From positions 13,888,796 to 13,952,795 of the forward strand of contig OW203722.1 in assembly GCA_934045075.1 (NCBI GenBank): a DNA stretch of 64,000 bases, given 5' to 3'. Both the position numbers and the translations under genes were made by a program. The DNA comes from Yponomeuta sedellus (taxonomy: Eukaryota > Arthropoda > Insecta > Lepidoptera > Yponomeutidae). Under the pieces are notes generated by a model that saw only the letters and a program-made list of their open reading frames with translations, did no database searches and had not been told where the DNA came from. Below, piece after piece: positions 10,576-22,600 of the stretch (the first letter of the stretch is position 1; each line of letters opens with the position of its first letter).

Positions 10576-10756
10576 GATAGGCCCATTTAATATATAACTA
10601 TGTATCATCATCGCAATCCATTAAGAAATACTATTAAGGTAAAACTAATTGACTTAATTCCCGACGTTTCGGTAATAGACCCTTTTGATACATAATTATG
10701 TAATAAATGCAATGGCGTAATTTAAAAGTAACATTTTTAGTTTACTTTTTTGGTTA

Positions 10757-10905
10757 TTGTGATAATTGCTTGATACAAAATTGTAAATACTAGCATGTAA
10801 ACTAGGCCGGTCCTAGACTACATTTCTTCCCATTGACATCACAGAATTTACAGTATAAGTATAATATTCTTTCAACAAAAACAAATTGTCACAATATTGT
10901 TTAAA
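10757..10905 (+). repeat. Unclassified dispersed repeat, copy 2
   Basis: It matches 5735-5885 across its length (gcttgatacaaaattgtaaa, actaggcc, cattgaca, attgtcacaatatt). Confidence 0.5.
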
Positions 10906-11704
10906 TCAAGGTGGAGATAATTCAAAGTAATTTGGTTCACTTATTTGTGGGCCTTTAATTCAGTTGGATTGAATATACCACTGACGCAAAGTTTTAATCT
11001 GATACTTTAACTTAACTAAAATTTTAACTTCGCATTAGTGGTATATTGTTTTGTTGGACTATGAGTACCTAGTCACTTGTTGTACAATAGTGAGGTCGGT
11101 TCTATGGTCGGATTGGTTTATTAGTTTTTTTTCCATGTTATTCTGATTTAGACTGTATTCTGTCAACGGCTTTTAATTAGGTTTGAACACAAAATGCCTA
11201 TTATGTTACAATGTTCTCAGCTTTATATTATTATTTATGAAAGGAAGTCAATAGGTATGAAAATGAGAAAAAGATGCGCCTACCGTGTTTGCGATGGAGT
11301 AATTAAAAACTTGTGCTAGACAAACAGCTATCTTGGAGTGAAAAACGCATTTTCTATGTAAATTAAAGTTGTTTGAATTTGGTTAGTTAACGAACCCGCC
11401 GAGGAAAGTTTCCTTCAATCTAAGTTAGTAGATAAGAGCTCTACAAAAATGCGGTTAAAGCTTATACAGAAAGGATTTAACTTTCCTCGCAGTAATTTAG
11501 GATACAACTTTGTCTAAATAAACAACCTCTTACAAAACTTGTATTAGTCGCGTGTGCAATACTCACTTCGATGCTGGGTACGATGAACTCTTTATGAGCG
11601 AACGTACTTTGCATGACTGATTAAACTTCACATATGTTAGTGAATCTTAATATAAATAAAATACTTCGCGAGGAAAAACATAGATAGATTCTTTATAGTT
11701 TTTC
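10906..11704. other. No identified feature
   Basis: Non-coding, AT-rich. Near 10975-11045 a loose inverted pair (gaatataccactgacgcaaa / cgcattagtggtatattg) may be a decayed miniature element. Confidence 0.3.
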
Positions 11705-11715
11705 TTTGTAAATAA

Positions 11716-11830
11716 ACTCACGCCTGCATCCCGGAGAAGTACGCAGAGGCCTGGACTAGCCATTTTCAATGCTGACAAACCTCTATCTACGAGTATTCTT
11801 CAATATTCATGAGTCGCTAACATGGACGTA
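11716..11830 (+). repeat. Dispersed repeat fragment (cgcctgcatcccggag type)
   Basis: The block cacgcctgcatcccggagaa resembles 44091-44175 and 47043-47130 in sequence order. It is a decayed retroposon 3' region of unknown class. Confidence 0.4.
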
Positions 11831-12305
11831 CGTCGGCACTTTTTGTGTTCTTCATTTAGAGTAAACCAATTAAAATTAAAATACAGGACAGGACGTTGTA
11901 ATAATTAGTATAACAACTCTTTTGGACGGAAGGAAGAAAAGTTTAGAAAAATCTAAGAACTATTTACTACGTTTTAAATTAACTGCTAAGAAAACTCCTC
12001 AAGAATTGATTTGGAATCAATAGAACTAAATTCTGTGCTAATTATTTTTTAAATAACCCCCTTAAAAGGAATGAAACGGATGTATCATCTCCCTGTAGAT
12101 GAATTTGGCGGCTTGTTCCGAAATGTTTACAATATATATAATTTTTTTATCGTAATCAAATCTTAAATAAGTATGATCGACTGGTTTCAAAGGGACCTTA
12201 TTAATATGCATTTCTACAACGTATGTCTGTCGGATCTGCAAATCGTTTTTCCCCTGGAATTATGGTTCCAGGTGTGCGTAGGTAATTTTCACAAAATATG
12301 TGTTC
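11831..12305. other. No identified feature
   Basis: AT-rich non-coding sequence. Confidence 0.3.
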
Positions 12306-12834
12306 ATCTTCAACCCACTATGTCCCCACCGAGGGGCACGGGTCTCTTCCCTGAGGAATGTATAGGCCATACTCCACCACGAGTGCCAAGTCCAGATTGG
12401 TGGAGGCTTGCAAGACTAGTGGCTGCTGGTCTTACTGTCAGAAATTTTTAGGCCGCCCTAAGGCCTCTGACTTGGTTTAACGACTGCCATCTATCGACGG
12501 CAGCCGGCACCAACTGCTTAACTCCTTCGAGTAACTATTATTAATTACTGGTCAATTAATCGTACAATCTACCGTTCTATCTCGTAACTGTCCACTCTAT
12601 CGAGTTACCTATTCGACGCTCCAAAGTGTATGTACTTAACAGTTTAAAATTGGACAACTCCATAAGATAAGATAACATAAGAATGTTCTTTACACAAGAA
12701 AAAAATGTAAACGTTAACGTGCCTTGCGAAGCACGGAATCCACTAGCGTTAGTCATAGACGGTCACCCCTCCATGTACTGAACGCGCCCTGTGTTGCTTA
12801 ACCTTCGTCACTCGGGCAGCCTGGGCTACGACAG
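12306..12834 (-). repeat. Family D retroposon copy split by a ~185-bp insertion
   Basis: The family D sequence runs from 12310 to about 12522 (ggcaccaactgcttaac), then resumes at about 12713 (ttaacgtgccttgcgaagca) and ends near 12834. The two halves join in register with intact copies. The intervening piece is flanked by TTAAC on both sides and contains a gataagataacataagaatg block like the retroposon tails at 43247 and 63855. Confidence 0.6.
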
Positions 12835-14681
12835 ATTCTTTATGACATGTGTTATTGCCCAACAAATAATAAAATTAAAAACATATTTTTTTCAAATTTC
12901 AACCTTGGCCTGATTGTGGAGAAGTCCTTGTATTTTGTATAATATTTGATCAACTCCCTAACTACAAGAAAGCACAGTTTTGTGACGTAATATTATATTT
13001 AACGTTGTTTGCAAGAAATCACTTAAGCACTTAAACATAAGTTCGCCGTCTGTACTCTTAATTTAAGAAATATTTGTGTAAGTACCATTTTTATGCATAA
13101 TAACAATACCTCTATGTATAATATATATAAAAATTTCTTTATTAATTTATTTAGTGTTATTTTTCAATTAACTTGTTGCTAAGGTCACTTTATTTCACAT
13201 CTGTGATGTCGCAAACGAAATCCACTAACTGAACAGAAAATAATTTTTGCGTGTTATTAACAATAGAATGAGGGTCAGAAGGGCGCAACCCGTGTCGCGT
13301 CAAGATCCCTCAAGTAGGTCCCGGCCTGTGTACTTCGGTAAAAGTTTAATCGAATTGCAGCGCCCAGTCCGCGGCTGCCCCAACTTTGCTCACCCGGTGA
13401 CAAATTAGCCACCACTTGATTTTGCTGTGCCCGAGGCACGCATATGTCAAGGAAGACCTAACAACTCCTATTTTTTTGACGCGCTCGATTTGTTCTCCTT
13501 TTTCTTGAAGACTGAACTCACCAAACTCACAGTAGAGATCAATGGCAATACCATTATTTTACATTTACAGTACACCAGTCTTACAGGGGTCTCGTGCGCA
13601 GTTGAAATGAAAATCAAATTCAGGTGTTCTATCTTGCACTCCAAGGTTACTTTCCAGCATTTTGGGACCATAAAGAAAGAAGGAAGATGGTAAATTTGAT
13701 TTGGACGACAGCCCGACGTAGGATGAGGCTCTTTGATGTGGAGAGTCCCTACCCCCGCGCCCCTGACCCCGCGGGGGCGGCGCGCACTTACGGCGGTGAA
13801 ACACCGTAATTTAATTTTTATGATAGCGCATTGTAAGTGTCCCAGGGAGAGTTTTATTTTGATTTGTCCTTTTACTTAGGAAGCACTTTGGCCACGACGC
13901 CAATAAAAATATCAATTTCAGAAAGTGTTGGGACCTTTACTTTGGGTTGATGGTTGGTGGATGCTTATTATGTAAGCTTACGTAAAATGAGGCAGAGCGC
14001 CAAGCTGAAATACGCAATAGACCAAAATAATCGACCTATGGAAATGAATTAAGCAAATCTTGATTCAAACTAGAAAATAACTTGAGAAGGTCTTGAAAGT
14101 TTAATGGAATCGAACAGGGCAGGCCGGAGCCGTGTAAAGTTTGCGCCGGGTGACAAATTGGGCACTTGACCCGGCCGGGCCTTCGAGAGCTTGTTTCTCG
14201 AGGACCGTAATAAGTTTAACTTAAAGTAAACTATGTTCCATTCCCTCTAATTTGCCCTCCTGGCACGTTGCTGCTACTGTTTTTCACCAAGTTTCAAATT
14301 AACAGTCTGAATTGCGTTCTCCTTTTGCGCTCGCCCGCGCATAATCATCATGTTTGCGGGGGTGCCGCTTCAATAGAATTATGGCCCTGAAGGCCAGACT
14401 CATTCAAGATATTTTGTATCTAGGTTTAAAGTAAATATATTCAATTTGTAGCTCAGTTATTTTTTTTTATAAATAAAATGGCTAGCTTCTTCTAACGTAA
14501 ATATGTAAACAACAATTACATGTAATTGTATCAATTGGAATCTTTGCGAGAGTTGGTATTTTGCCTAGCATTACAATTATTTAGCATAATCGAACTAGTC
14601 TGATGATAACAGAAATGTTCAACTCTCTTTGCCGTGCCATTTATTTCGAGAATGTCAATTTCTACTGTTAAGGCGCTAGGC
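12835..14681. other. Non-repetitive stretch with GC-richer islands
   Basis: GC-richer islands at about 13265-13440, 13725-13810 and 14105-14215 stand out from AT-rich flanks. None has a convincing acceptor, open frame and donor together, so they are better read as candidate conserved non-coding or regulatory sequence. The two blocks ggtgacaaatt (13396 and 14149) recur, each preceded by a GC-rich string. Confidence 0.3.
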
Positions 14682-15293
14682 GGTGCTAACTAGCGCCACC
14701 AATGGAATAAAACCATTATCTTGTTTATAATACGTTTTTTTTTTTTAAAAAAAAAGTAAACACATGCCTTAATAACTGTGACAACTACTTTTAGAACCTG
14801 CAGTCTAGAGCTTAAAATAAACAACCACAGACTTGAATCTTCTTCTTCAGGCTATATTAGTCCACTGCTGGACATAGCCCTCCCCTAATGAGCGCTAGCG
14901 TAAGGTTGTGCCATGATTAGGGGGTAATGCCCATAATCCCCACGCTGGGCATGCGGGTTGGGGATCGCAGTTTGGTGGAATTGTACTGCAGGGGGCGCTG
15001 CTGCCCACCCCCGGTTTGTGTCCTTTAGTCGCCTTTTACGACACCCGCGGGAAGAATTTGGGTTGGTGCTATTCTCTAGGCCGACACCACACAGCAAAGA
15101 CTTGAATCGATTTCCGCTAAAATGGCCGTTTTTGGCAAAACTGTTTTTAAGTCCTAGTTTTTTGGACCTACGTTTTTATCAGTAGGTTCTAAAAAGACCT
15201 ACTTTATCTATTAAGACTCATGATGTTCACTCTATTCAAAGACACGTTATAAATAAGATATGATTTTTTACATAGGTGACGCTAGTTAACACC
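14682..15293. mobile_element. TIR element 'A' (non-autonomous), split by a retroposon
   Basis: The 19-bp ends ggtgctaactagcgccacc (14682-14700) and ggtgacgctagttaacacc (15275-15293) are inverted copies with two mismatches. The interior contains tttccgctaaaatggccgtt and gttctaaaaagacctact, which recur in the copy at 31849-32249 and, in part, at 41845-42110. No transposase is encoded. It was later split by the retroposon at 14840-15097. Confidence 0.6.
14840..15097 (-). mobile_element. SINE-like retroposon with RTE tail, copy 1
   Basis: The insert is flanked by an exact 11-bp target duplication, agacttgaatc, at 14829-14839 and 15098-15108. In element orientation it starts tgctgtgtggtgtcggccta and ends in a ~70-bp block plus (GAA)n that matches the C-terminal coding and 3' end of the RTE copies (see 43285-43509). 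The copy at 58416-58684 has the same 5' start, so this is a discrete ~260-bp element and not random truncation. It has no clear tRNA head and no coding capacity. Confidence 0.75.
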
Positions 15294-15305
15294 TCGTAGC
15301 ACCTC

Positions 15306-15773
15306 GACAACCGCTGGAGTAAACGTGTTCTTGAGTGGAAACCGCGACTCGGCAAACGTAGTATAGGACGCCTTCCGACCAGGGGGGCGATTCTCATCCA
15401 TGCGAATTGAAAGCGTAGACGCAAAATATTCGAATGCTTAGACATTTGTCGCATAAAAGTAAGATAAAATAATTCGACAAAGTCAGTAGACATCATTTTC
15501 TCATTCGAATTAAATCTAGCATGGCGTTCAGAATACAGATTCAGGCTGTCGCTCGACTTATTATCCAGAATTCCAAGTCATAAGCCTTAGAGTCATATGC
15601 GACTTATTTGCTAATGAAGTGAGAATTGGCTCTCAGGTGGGATGACGATCTGCGAAAAACTGCCGGCAGATGCTGTATGCAGCAAGCTGAAGACAGGGCG
15701 CTATCGCTTATTAGGGCCATTCCCCCAGGCATTCCAGCAGTGGACTACATAATATAGTCTGAAGAAGAAGAAG
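15306..15773 (+). mobile_element. 5'-truncated RTE-type retrotransposon 3' end, split by TIR element 'B'
   Basis: An 8-bp target duplication agcacctc lies at 15298-15305 and 15774-15781. The sequence encodes a degraded C-terminal tail of an RTE-type endonuclease/reverse transcriptase (compare RPPTRWDDDLRKTAG at 43285-43509) and ends in a (GAA)n tail. Removal of 15384-15634 restores register with the other copies. Confidence 0.7.
15384..15634. mobile_element. TIR element 'B' (non-autonomous), ~250 bp
   Basis: The ends ggggcgattctc and gagaattggctct are imperfect inverted repeats. The insert interrupts the RTE sequence between gaccagg and aggtggg, an apparent 3-bp AGG target duplication (4 bp cannot be excluded). 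A second copy of the family, itself interrupted, lies at 54124-58009. No coding capacity. Confidence 0.7.
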
Positions 15774-15781
15774 AGCACCTC

Positions 15782-16209
15782 AAGGAAGGCAAAACCGCTT
15801 TGATGGAGAACATGCAAAAAAATATTTCGATTTAATTTCAAGTTAAAAGATACATGATCTTGTCAATGATTTTCCCCTATAAATGATATTTTTCATAAGA
15901 TATTCTGTCGAACTGTCTCTCTAGTTGTACCTAGTTGTAATATCTAGTTGTAATACCGTAAACCTTAGTGGCTCGTCTTGTTTGCTCTAACCGTTTCTGA
16001 GAAAAAAAGTACTTTAGTAGAAGGACGGATGGAAAAGAAAGTGATCCCATAAATTATCTTCGGATCCCAAACAAAACTTTAAAAGTCGTAGAACAAAAGG
16101 TACTTTAAATTACATATTTCTGACACTTGCTGACATGTTGAATTTTGGCACTATTTTAAAAATACCTACCTCTGTTCACATGAAAGGTTCTTTTAACTTC
16201 ATATATCTA
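15782..16209. other. No identified feature
   Basis: Non-coding, AT-rich sequence between transposon insertions. Confidence 0.3.
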
Positions 16210-16411
16210 TAATAACTTCTACACAAAACATGCCGTGGTCCCAAATTAGGATACCCTGTGCCATGGTCAGCAGGCAAGGACGTCACAAACATGAAAAAAC
16301 ACCCAGACTGATCCCACTTGTACAAATGTTCGGCTACCCCCAGTGCAATCGAACCTACGACCTCTGTCTGTCTTACTAGCTAACCTTAACTGCTAGACCA
16401 ACTAGGCAATC
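16210..16411 (-). repeat. tRNA-headed SINE, family 4
   Basis: Reverse-strand copy. The head at about 16335-16411 has the complements of a B box (gtgcaatcgaacc) and an A box (ctgctagaccaacta). The body contains taggataccctgtgccatgg. Relatives lie at 34244-34440 and 35306-35507. Confidence 0.65.
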
Positions 16412-16425
16412 CACACTTTTGCATC

Positions 16426-16525
16426 TATGAAGTTAACATAACATAGCATGGCATGGCATGGCATGGCATGGCATGGCATGGCATGGCATGGCATGGCATG
16501 GCATGGCATAGCATAACATTTAAAT
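16426..16525 (+). repeat. Pentanucleotide microsatellite (GCATG)12 with AACAT borders
   Basis: Positions 16446-16505 are twelve perfect GCATG units. They are bordered by AGCAT and AACAT variants that grade into the AACAT tail of the adjacent SINE family 5 body. The array therefore probably grew from a SINE tail by slippage and unit conversion. Confidence 0.85.
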
Positions 16526-16829
16526 ACAGGCACATACATTGCTTCTGGCCCCACACCCTGTGTCGTGGGAACCAGAAACAGCGTCATCACAACCATGTAA
16601 ACATCCAAGAACTAGGGTTTTTTTTTTTTATCATAACATAACATTTACATACAGGCACATGCATTGCTTTTGGCCCCACACCCTGTGTCGTGGGAACCAG
16701 AAACAGCGTCATCACAAACATGTAAACATCCAAGAACTAGGGTTTTTTTTATCCCCAGCCGGGGCTCGATCCCGGGACCTCCTCGCATGGCAGGCAGATG
16801 CGCTACCGCTGCGCCACAGAGGTCGTCAG
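16516..16829 (-). repeat. SINE family 5: full copy plus a duplicated body
   Basis: In reverse orientation a tRNA-like head (16753-16829, B box complement gggctcgatcccgg) is followed by a body and an AACAT-rich tail near 16630. A second body without a head then occupies 16516-16625. The two bodies are nearly identical (tggccccacaccctgtgtcg in both). A single-body relative lies at 40992-41225. Confidence 0.7.
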
Positions 16830-17262
16830 TGAGATAGTTTCACTCGGGGGTCACGGGTTGCAGCCTCGCCTGTTTTGCTCTGAAAATGCAATATCAATTT
16901 TCTTGAAGTGTTCAAGTTTGCGCCGCATCTATGATGGTTGAGTAATAATTTCGAGGCGTAAGCGTAGCTCGCCTTTGCCTCCGCCCGCAGAATAATTTCG
17001 CAACAGGACTCGGCCGCAGCTCCGCGACTCTCCTGCGCCGTGAATTAAAACCTCCCCGGAGATTCGCCGTAATTTAATTTTTATGCCGCCGTATTGTTAG
17101 AGCTCTCCGCCGCTGTTTATTGCAGTCGAATCTCAAACATCTCCAGCCATTATTATAATACACTTCGTGTTTTTCTCGCACTCCATGGAAGTATTGCATT
17201 GTTTCACTTTGTTACTGATATCACGTTGCAATGTGGTGGCGGGGAGTCGCGTGATGCAGATA
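16830..17262. other. GC-richer non-repetitive stretch
   Basis: The region 16920-17110 is GC-richer than its flanks and has no supported exon. It could be conserved regulatory DNA. No other feature is seen. Confidence 0.3.
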
Positions 17263-17345
17263 GCAGAAAACCGGGAAGCATGGAAAACCATGAACGAGGC
17301 CTATGTCCTGCAGTGGACTTCAAATGGGTGATGATGTCGATGATT
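17263..17345 (+). repeat. Non-LTR retrotransposon 3' end with GAT-type tail
   Basis: The segment ends in aggcctatgtcctgcagtgg, then aaatgggtgatgatgtcgat. This form is common at 3' ends of insect non-LTR elements and is followed by a degenerate (GAT)n tail. Confidence 0.5.
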
Positions 17346-17351
17346 TGTGTG

Positions 17352-17560
17352 ATATCAACCCTTTGTATGTCCCTACTACTGGGGCACGAGTCTCTTTCTA
17401 CATCGCAGAAAGTTTATACCCTACTACTCCACCACGGGGGCCAATTCCAGGCTGGTGGAGGATTATAAGACCATAACGAGTTTTACTGTCTGAAGTTATC
17501 AATCCGTCCATAAGGCCTCTGACGTGGCTTAATGACTGCCGTTACATGACGGATATATTC
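17352..17560 (-). repeat. Family D retroposon copy, diverged
   Basis: The shared end tatcaaccctttgtatgtcc and later blocks are present with many substitutions. It stops near gactgccgttacatgacgg. Confidence 0.6.
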
Positions 17561-17739
17561 TTGATTTTTCTTGACGGTAACTATTCTTGATTTGTAGTAC
17601 TTACATAGTTAACCCAACCAACAATAGTATTTTTTAAGTTTGAACCGTAAAATTGGTTGACAAACGGCTCATAAATACAAAGCTTTAAAAAAAGCTTCAT
17701 TTTAATCTATGCTTTTTAAGATACGAAAATAATTATTCA

Positions 17740-17830
17740 TTCATTCAATATTCTTTAATGTACACCAGAGCACATGATATAAAACACGTAAAGATACAGA
17801 GTATGGCCTTGTTGCTAACAGAGGGTGGTT
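17740..17830 (+). repeat. Retroposon tail fragment (family with ttctttattgcac)
   Basis: The segment attcaatattctttaatgta followed by cgtaaagatacagagtatgg resembles 43247-43615 and 63855-63945. It is a 3' region of an unclassified retroposon. Confidence 0.4.
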
Positions 17831-18684
17831 TTATTGCTAACATATTATTCTTCCAGACAACATCCTTTTAAAAAAATACAACAGGTAATTTTTCTTCTTA
17901 TTTTGAATGACTTTCATAGCCATTTTATTAAAATGCATGTCGGTATGAAGAATTCTAAAAACGCTACAAATGTTCAGAGCAGAGATATTCACTGAAGTAC
18001 TAAAAATAGGTTGAACAAAAGGATACTCTATCTAAAGTTTGAATCTCATTTACATTCAGAAGACCGCCTCGGTGTGTGTTTATTTTCCCGGTTGATGGCG
18101 AAATAAAAATGTTATTACTTCGTTTAACATTGCGGTAAAATTGATATAACTTGGAGTTTTCTTTGTTGGCGGTCTTCTGTTTACTCTAAACGAGTTAAAG
18201 ACGTTTTATTCTCGGGAAATTTTTCCTGAAAGTGAAATAAAATACGGCTGCGGATTTCATTTCAGATTATCATTATTCCTTCCTCATACCTAGCATGTTT
18301 CAGGGAGTTTTCGTTATCCTGGTACATCTTGTTAGTGGTTATATGAAATCTGAGTATAATTTTTTTTGCATCGTATTAAACAACAAATGTACATGATTAC
18401 CTATTCATTTCTAACTTGCATAAAAATAATTTAATAGATTTTATTTAGTTTTTGTCTATATCGAAACCAACAATCAATATACGGAGAGCAATACCTAATG
18501 TCTTTCAGGTTTTAGCTTTTTTCTCACATTTTCTCACATATTTTTTTACACTCAGACAAATAGCAGGATCAAGCGAAATATAGGAGTAAATTTTATGAAA
18601 TTAATTTAATGACTGAAATTGATAAAAGATGCATTATCATAACGTGAAAAGTTAAAATTTAATACAATTTGTTTGTATCCGATA
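17831..18684. other. No identified feature
   Basis: AT-rich, non-coding. At about 18058-18180 the blocks agaccgcctc and ggcggtcttctg form a loose inverted pair that may be a decayed miniature element. Confidence 0.3.
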
Positions 18685-18691
18685 AACGTCA

Positions 18692-18785
18692 CACTGCATG
18701 GCACAGGCCTTCTCTCTGAGAGAGAGTGTGGGCTTAATTACCACGCGTGCCCATCCAGTATTGGCAATTTAAAGCCATACGAGGT
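18692..18785 (+). repeat. Repeat fragment with ctctgagagagagtgtgggc
   Basis: The motif ggccttctctctgagagaga with taccacgcgtgcccatccag matches a common insect retroposon 3' region. The related ctctctctgagagaagtctt lies at 33287-33310. It is decayed. Confidence 0.4.
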
Positions 18786-19517
18786 AAAATTACAAATACA
18801 AAAATGCAAATGAAAGTTTTCTTTCACGGCTTTGTTGAGTATAGGGGTTCGTAGAGGTGCGTTGAAACTTAGGGGTTATAATCAATATACACCACTTCAG
18901 ATGAAAATCTTTAAATCGTGAAAATAATATCAGCTACTCCATAAATTTGAATGTTTTGTTTAGTCTGACCTGCTGTCTCGCTTACTACATGTAATATTTT
19001 TGTGATTGTTATAAAATTTGTATTTTGTAAAACTTGATTAGTACTCTTGCACATTTACGTAAATTAGTAAATGTGATCTGAGGGTTTGATAGTTAATAAA
19101 AATAAGGATATTATTATTTTTTCTTATCGAAATTAATAACCCTTGAAACAACTTTTCATTATTAAATACGCGCAAAAATGTCTTCTTAATGTCGTCGTCG
19201 GTTCTTAACAAACAAGTCTTTTAAATGTCCGTAATTTAATTATCTATCAAACCCTCAGACCACACTTATCAAACGTGTATGCATTTTTTTACAATCACTA
19301 AACATGTTAAGTAATTTGTGTGAGCGAGACAGTATGCTTGGCAGTAGATATAGCCGGTTTACCTAGAAGCTTTAGCATAGAATTACAGATTATTCTCAAT
19401 TCGGAAAGTTGCCCCTTAATAAAAGTTGTTATTCTTGACGCGGCAAACCCACGGCTTTGGCTTCTTCCGGTTACAGGGAGATTTTATAACATCCTGTATA
19501 ATTCTGACGGGTTAATA
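18786..19517. other. No identified feature
   Basis: AT-rich, with no exon, RNA gene or repeat boundary recognised. The open frame at 19320-19520 has no splice support. Confidence 0.3.
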
Positions 19518-19683
19518 TAAGAAACCCGACTTATAGAAATCTTAAGCAAGGCCTACCTTATTTTCAACCTCAGCAAACGGAACCAAAGAAACTTATCTAC
19601 AAGAAATCAAATAAGAGGTCCCGATTCAACAGACTCGTTTAGGCCTTGCTTAAGTCGTTTTAGAATCGGGCTTTATGTTTCTT
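19518..19683. repeat. Miniature inverted-repeat element, ~165 bp
   Basis: The left side carries taagaaacccgac and cttaagcaaggccta. The right side carries taggccttgcttaag and tcgggctttatgtttctta, in inverted order. The two blocks per arm form a foldback. No second copy was found in the window. Confidence 0.55.
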
Positions 19684-22600
19684 AGTACGTTTTATTTTAA
19701 TTTTTTCCAACAATAATATGACAGCTGTTTTTTGTCATATGGCCAGTGATACTGGCGTCTTCGATACATTTCATTTGATATCTCATTCTTCAAAATCGGT
19801 CAAACCTTTTGGCATACAAACGCGTAAGAAACATCACCCTCCATCGCTGTGTGTTAAGGATAAAATAAGTTTTTGAACTCGGCATCATTTTATTTGTTTA
19901 CCGACCGCATAGACTATCCAATATAAAAGTTAGCAACTATTCGCAAAACATTGTAAGCGTATTCATAACCTCTTAACCGCCCATAAAAGTTTCTTCTTTC
20001 GCGATCAAACCCGACATTGTCATATTTTGAGTGGCACTCGCTGCGATTCAGATGCGATACGAGTTTTAAGCATCTCCGACAAGAGCCCTGAGTCCGGAAG
20101 CCACTTAAGTGTTCGTAAAACACTTTGACGAGTTAATATACTGTCCGTAGCTGCTTTTCGTACTTCTTATTCCGTTTGCTAACGGGGAACAATTACCTCG
20201 CACGTTTTATGATTGCTATTTCGCTTTCATTGGTTTTTACTTTGTTTTGTGATATCTTCTTTATGTTATTTTTATCCCATTATTCCGTGTCAGTTTTTTG
20301 TGTCTACGTGACGGGACTTTAGAATTGCCACTCCCGAGACAACACATTTTGCTTTAAGCTGTAGTCGAAGCCGTTTCCTTTTTGCTAGGAATAAGTATAT
20401 AATAAACCATTCTTGATTACGCTTTATAATTATAGTGACTTCAACAAAGTAAAGGTTGATTGGCTGTCGAGTCTATTTAGAAGATACAAGTTAATATGTG
20501 ACTGAAAACCAAATATAGAAAAAGTAGGTCAGATAGGCGAGTACTGTGCTCGATACATCAGAGTACCACGGAGCACTTTAAAGTTTTTCCCCGTGCCGCG
20601 GCAGAGAGAGCGGCATAAATGATTGATGGAGGGCCTCCAAGTATAAACTCGATTATCCGTTGAGACGGGAACAACTTACAAGTTTTATGTAAGGATGGAT
20701 CAGGATTATTTGGAACTTTCCCCCGGGAAAAAATATCGACTCATGACAATCATGTTTGAGTTGAATATCAATGACAGCAGATATTTACTCTGCGTACGGG
20801 AGAATGGTTCGCGCTCAACGAAAGTAGGTAAACGGAATGTACGCAATAACGTATTTAATTTGTTTATGGAGCAAATGCGGGCGCGTGATACAGCGATAAA
20901 TGTGCTGTTCATTTTGTTTGTTTTTCGAATAATATGGAACTGACATTGTCTACAATAGACCAACTGTGCATGCAAGTTGGCACCTACCCACATGTGCAAA
21001 TCTGGGGACATGCCTAGTTTGCAACATGCAAATTACGCGTAGTTACATTTCCTTACGGACCTGTGAACGTCTGTCCCCTCACAATCAGGGAAGGGTTGGG
21101 GCATTGCGGATGTCTACAGAATATAAATCGGATGCGATTATAATCTTCAAATTGCATGCAGAACGGCTCGCTAATGACGTGCTACACTGCAACCGAAGAA
21201 CTTAGCAGATAAAGTCTCCGGTTTCACCATCACCTCATCCTTGCATTATTAAATTTTCTAATTAGAGCGTTCGTAGCACATTTAGCGAGTTCGTTGCCCC
21301 GTGGTCTGTTTACAAGGGGCGACAAACTGTTACTCCTATCATTCCGAGCTGCAAATCGCCTCCGTGGAATTTCATAACACGAACATTTCAATATTAGTTT
21401 TCGCCGCGGAGGGAGATGGCGACGGAGCAAAATTGTTTCGCCGTTTATTATTCCGAGTTTTAATCAAGGAAGAAGTCGTGAACGGGCGACGTCTGCTTGC
21501 CGTCTGAGATGTCGCCACTGCATTTCCGCCCGCTCTACATTAATCGTGTGTAAATTGTCCGAGAAAAACGCTCATTACGACTCACTAATTTCATTTTGCT
21601 CAGCTGGCCTTTGTAAAGCCCTATTAGTTAGGAAAAACAGCACCATTTTTTCTTTAATAAACTAGTTATTCGTGACTTCTGAGGAGACCATTCATTGTGT
21701 TTCGAGGAAAAATGTGAGTGGATTATATAATAGTTTGTTCTTATTTGTATTTCGTAAGGTCTCTGCTCAATAAAGGATGTTTACTTTGTGATTTTTTTGC
21801 TCGCCTACACAGACGGAACAACGGTGTGGACAAATCGTTTGCTTTGATAGAGTGTGCCGCGCCCGGACTCACTCGCGTGGAATAACTTGTCTGGAATCGT
21901 TTGTGTGCTCAAGCAGCACAAGCAACTTGCGAATTGCTGCGATCCTCAAAAGCTTACTTTTTTATCAGCTTGGTATAAATAAAAAAAATAAGTCACTTTA
22001 TTTTCTGGGGCTAAATAATATGCTATATGGAAATCGAACAAATTTCACAATATATATTTTTAATTATTTAATTGTTCCGCACTTCTTCAAAATAAATGAT
22101 AAGCTGTGTGATAGTGTTATTGACTTTGCTTCGCTATCATTTCATTTTAGTAAGGTAATAATATTAATGAGTTTGCAAAAGAAAACCCATTGAAATAATA
22201 ATAAAACTTATAAACTTATTACAGAAGTCTATTTAATTATTAACTTAGTTCGAGATTCGCTTACTTCACAAATTTACTTAGTATGTGTAGTACTAACGAA
22301 AGATTTGGCTCAAAGATTACTGTGATGTTTAATGATATTACACACTATTGATCACGGTTTTTTTTACCTTATATAGTATATTATTGATTTTACTCTCTAG
22401 ATATTATTTTTGGTTACCTCATAACTTAGTAACTAAAGTTATGTTTTGCATCGAATAAGTTCAAATTTGAATGTACAGAGGAAACGAATGTTTCGTGAAG
22501 CGAACACGATGTAAAATTGATTAAAAGTCATTTCTCCGGTATCTATTCAAGTCATGTCGTACAACAAAGTATCAGGCGGTTGCGCTACTCTCATTTGTAC

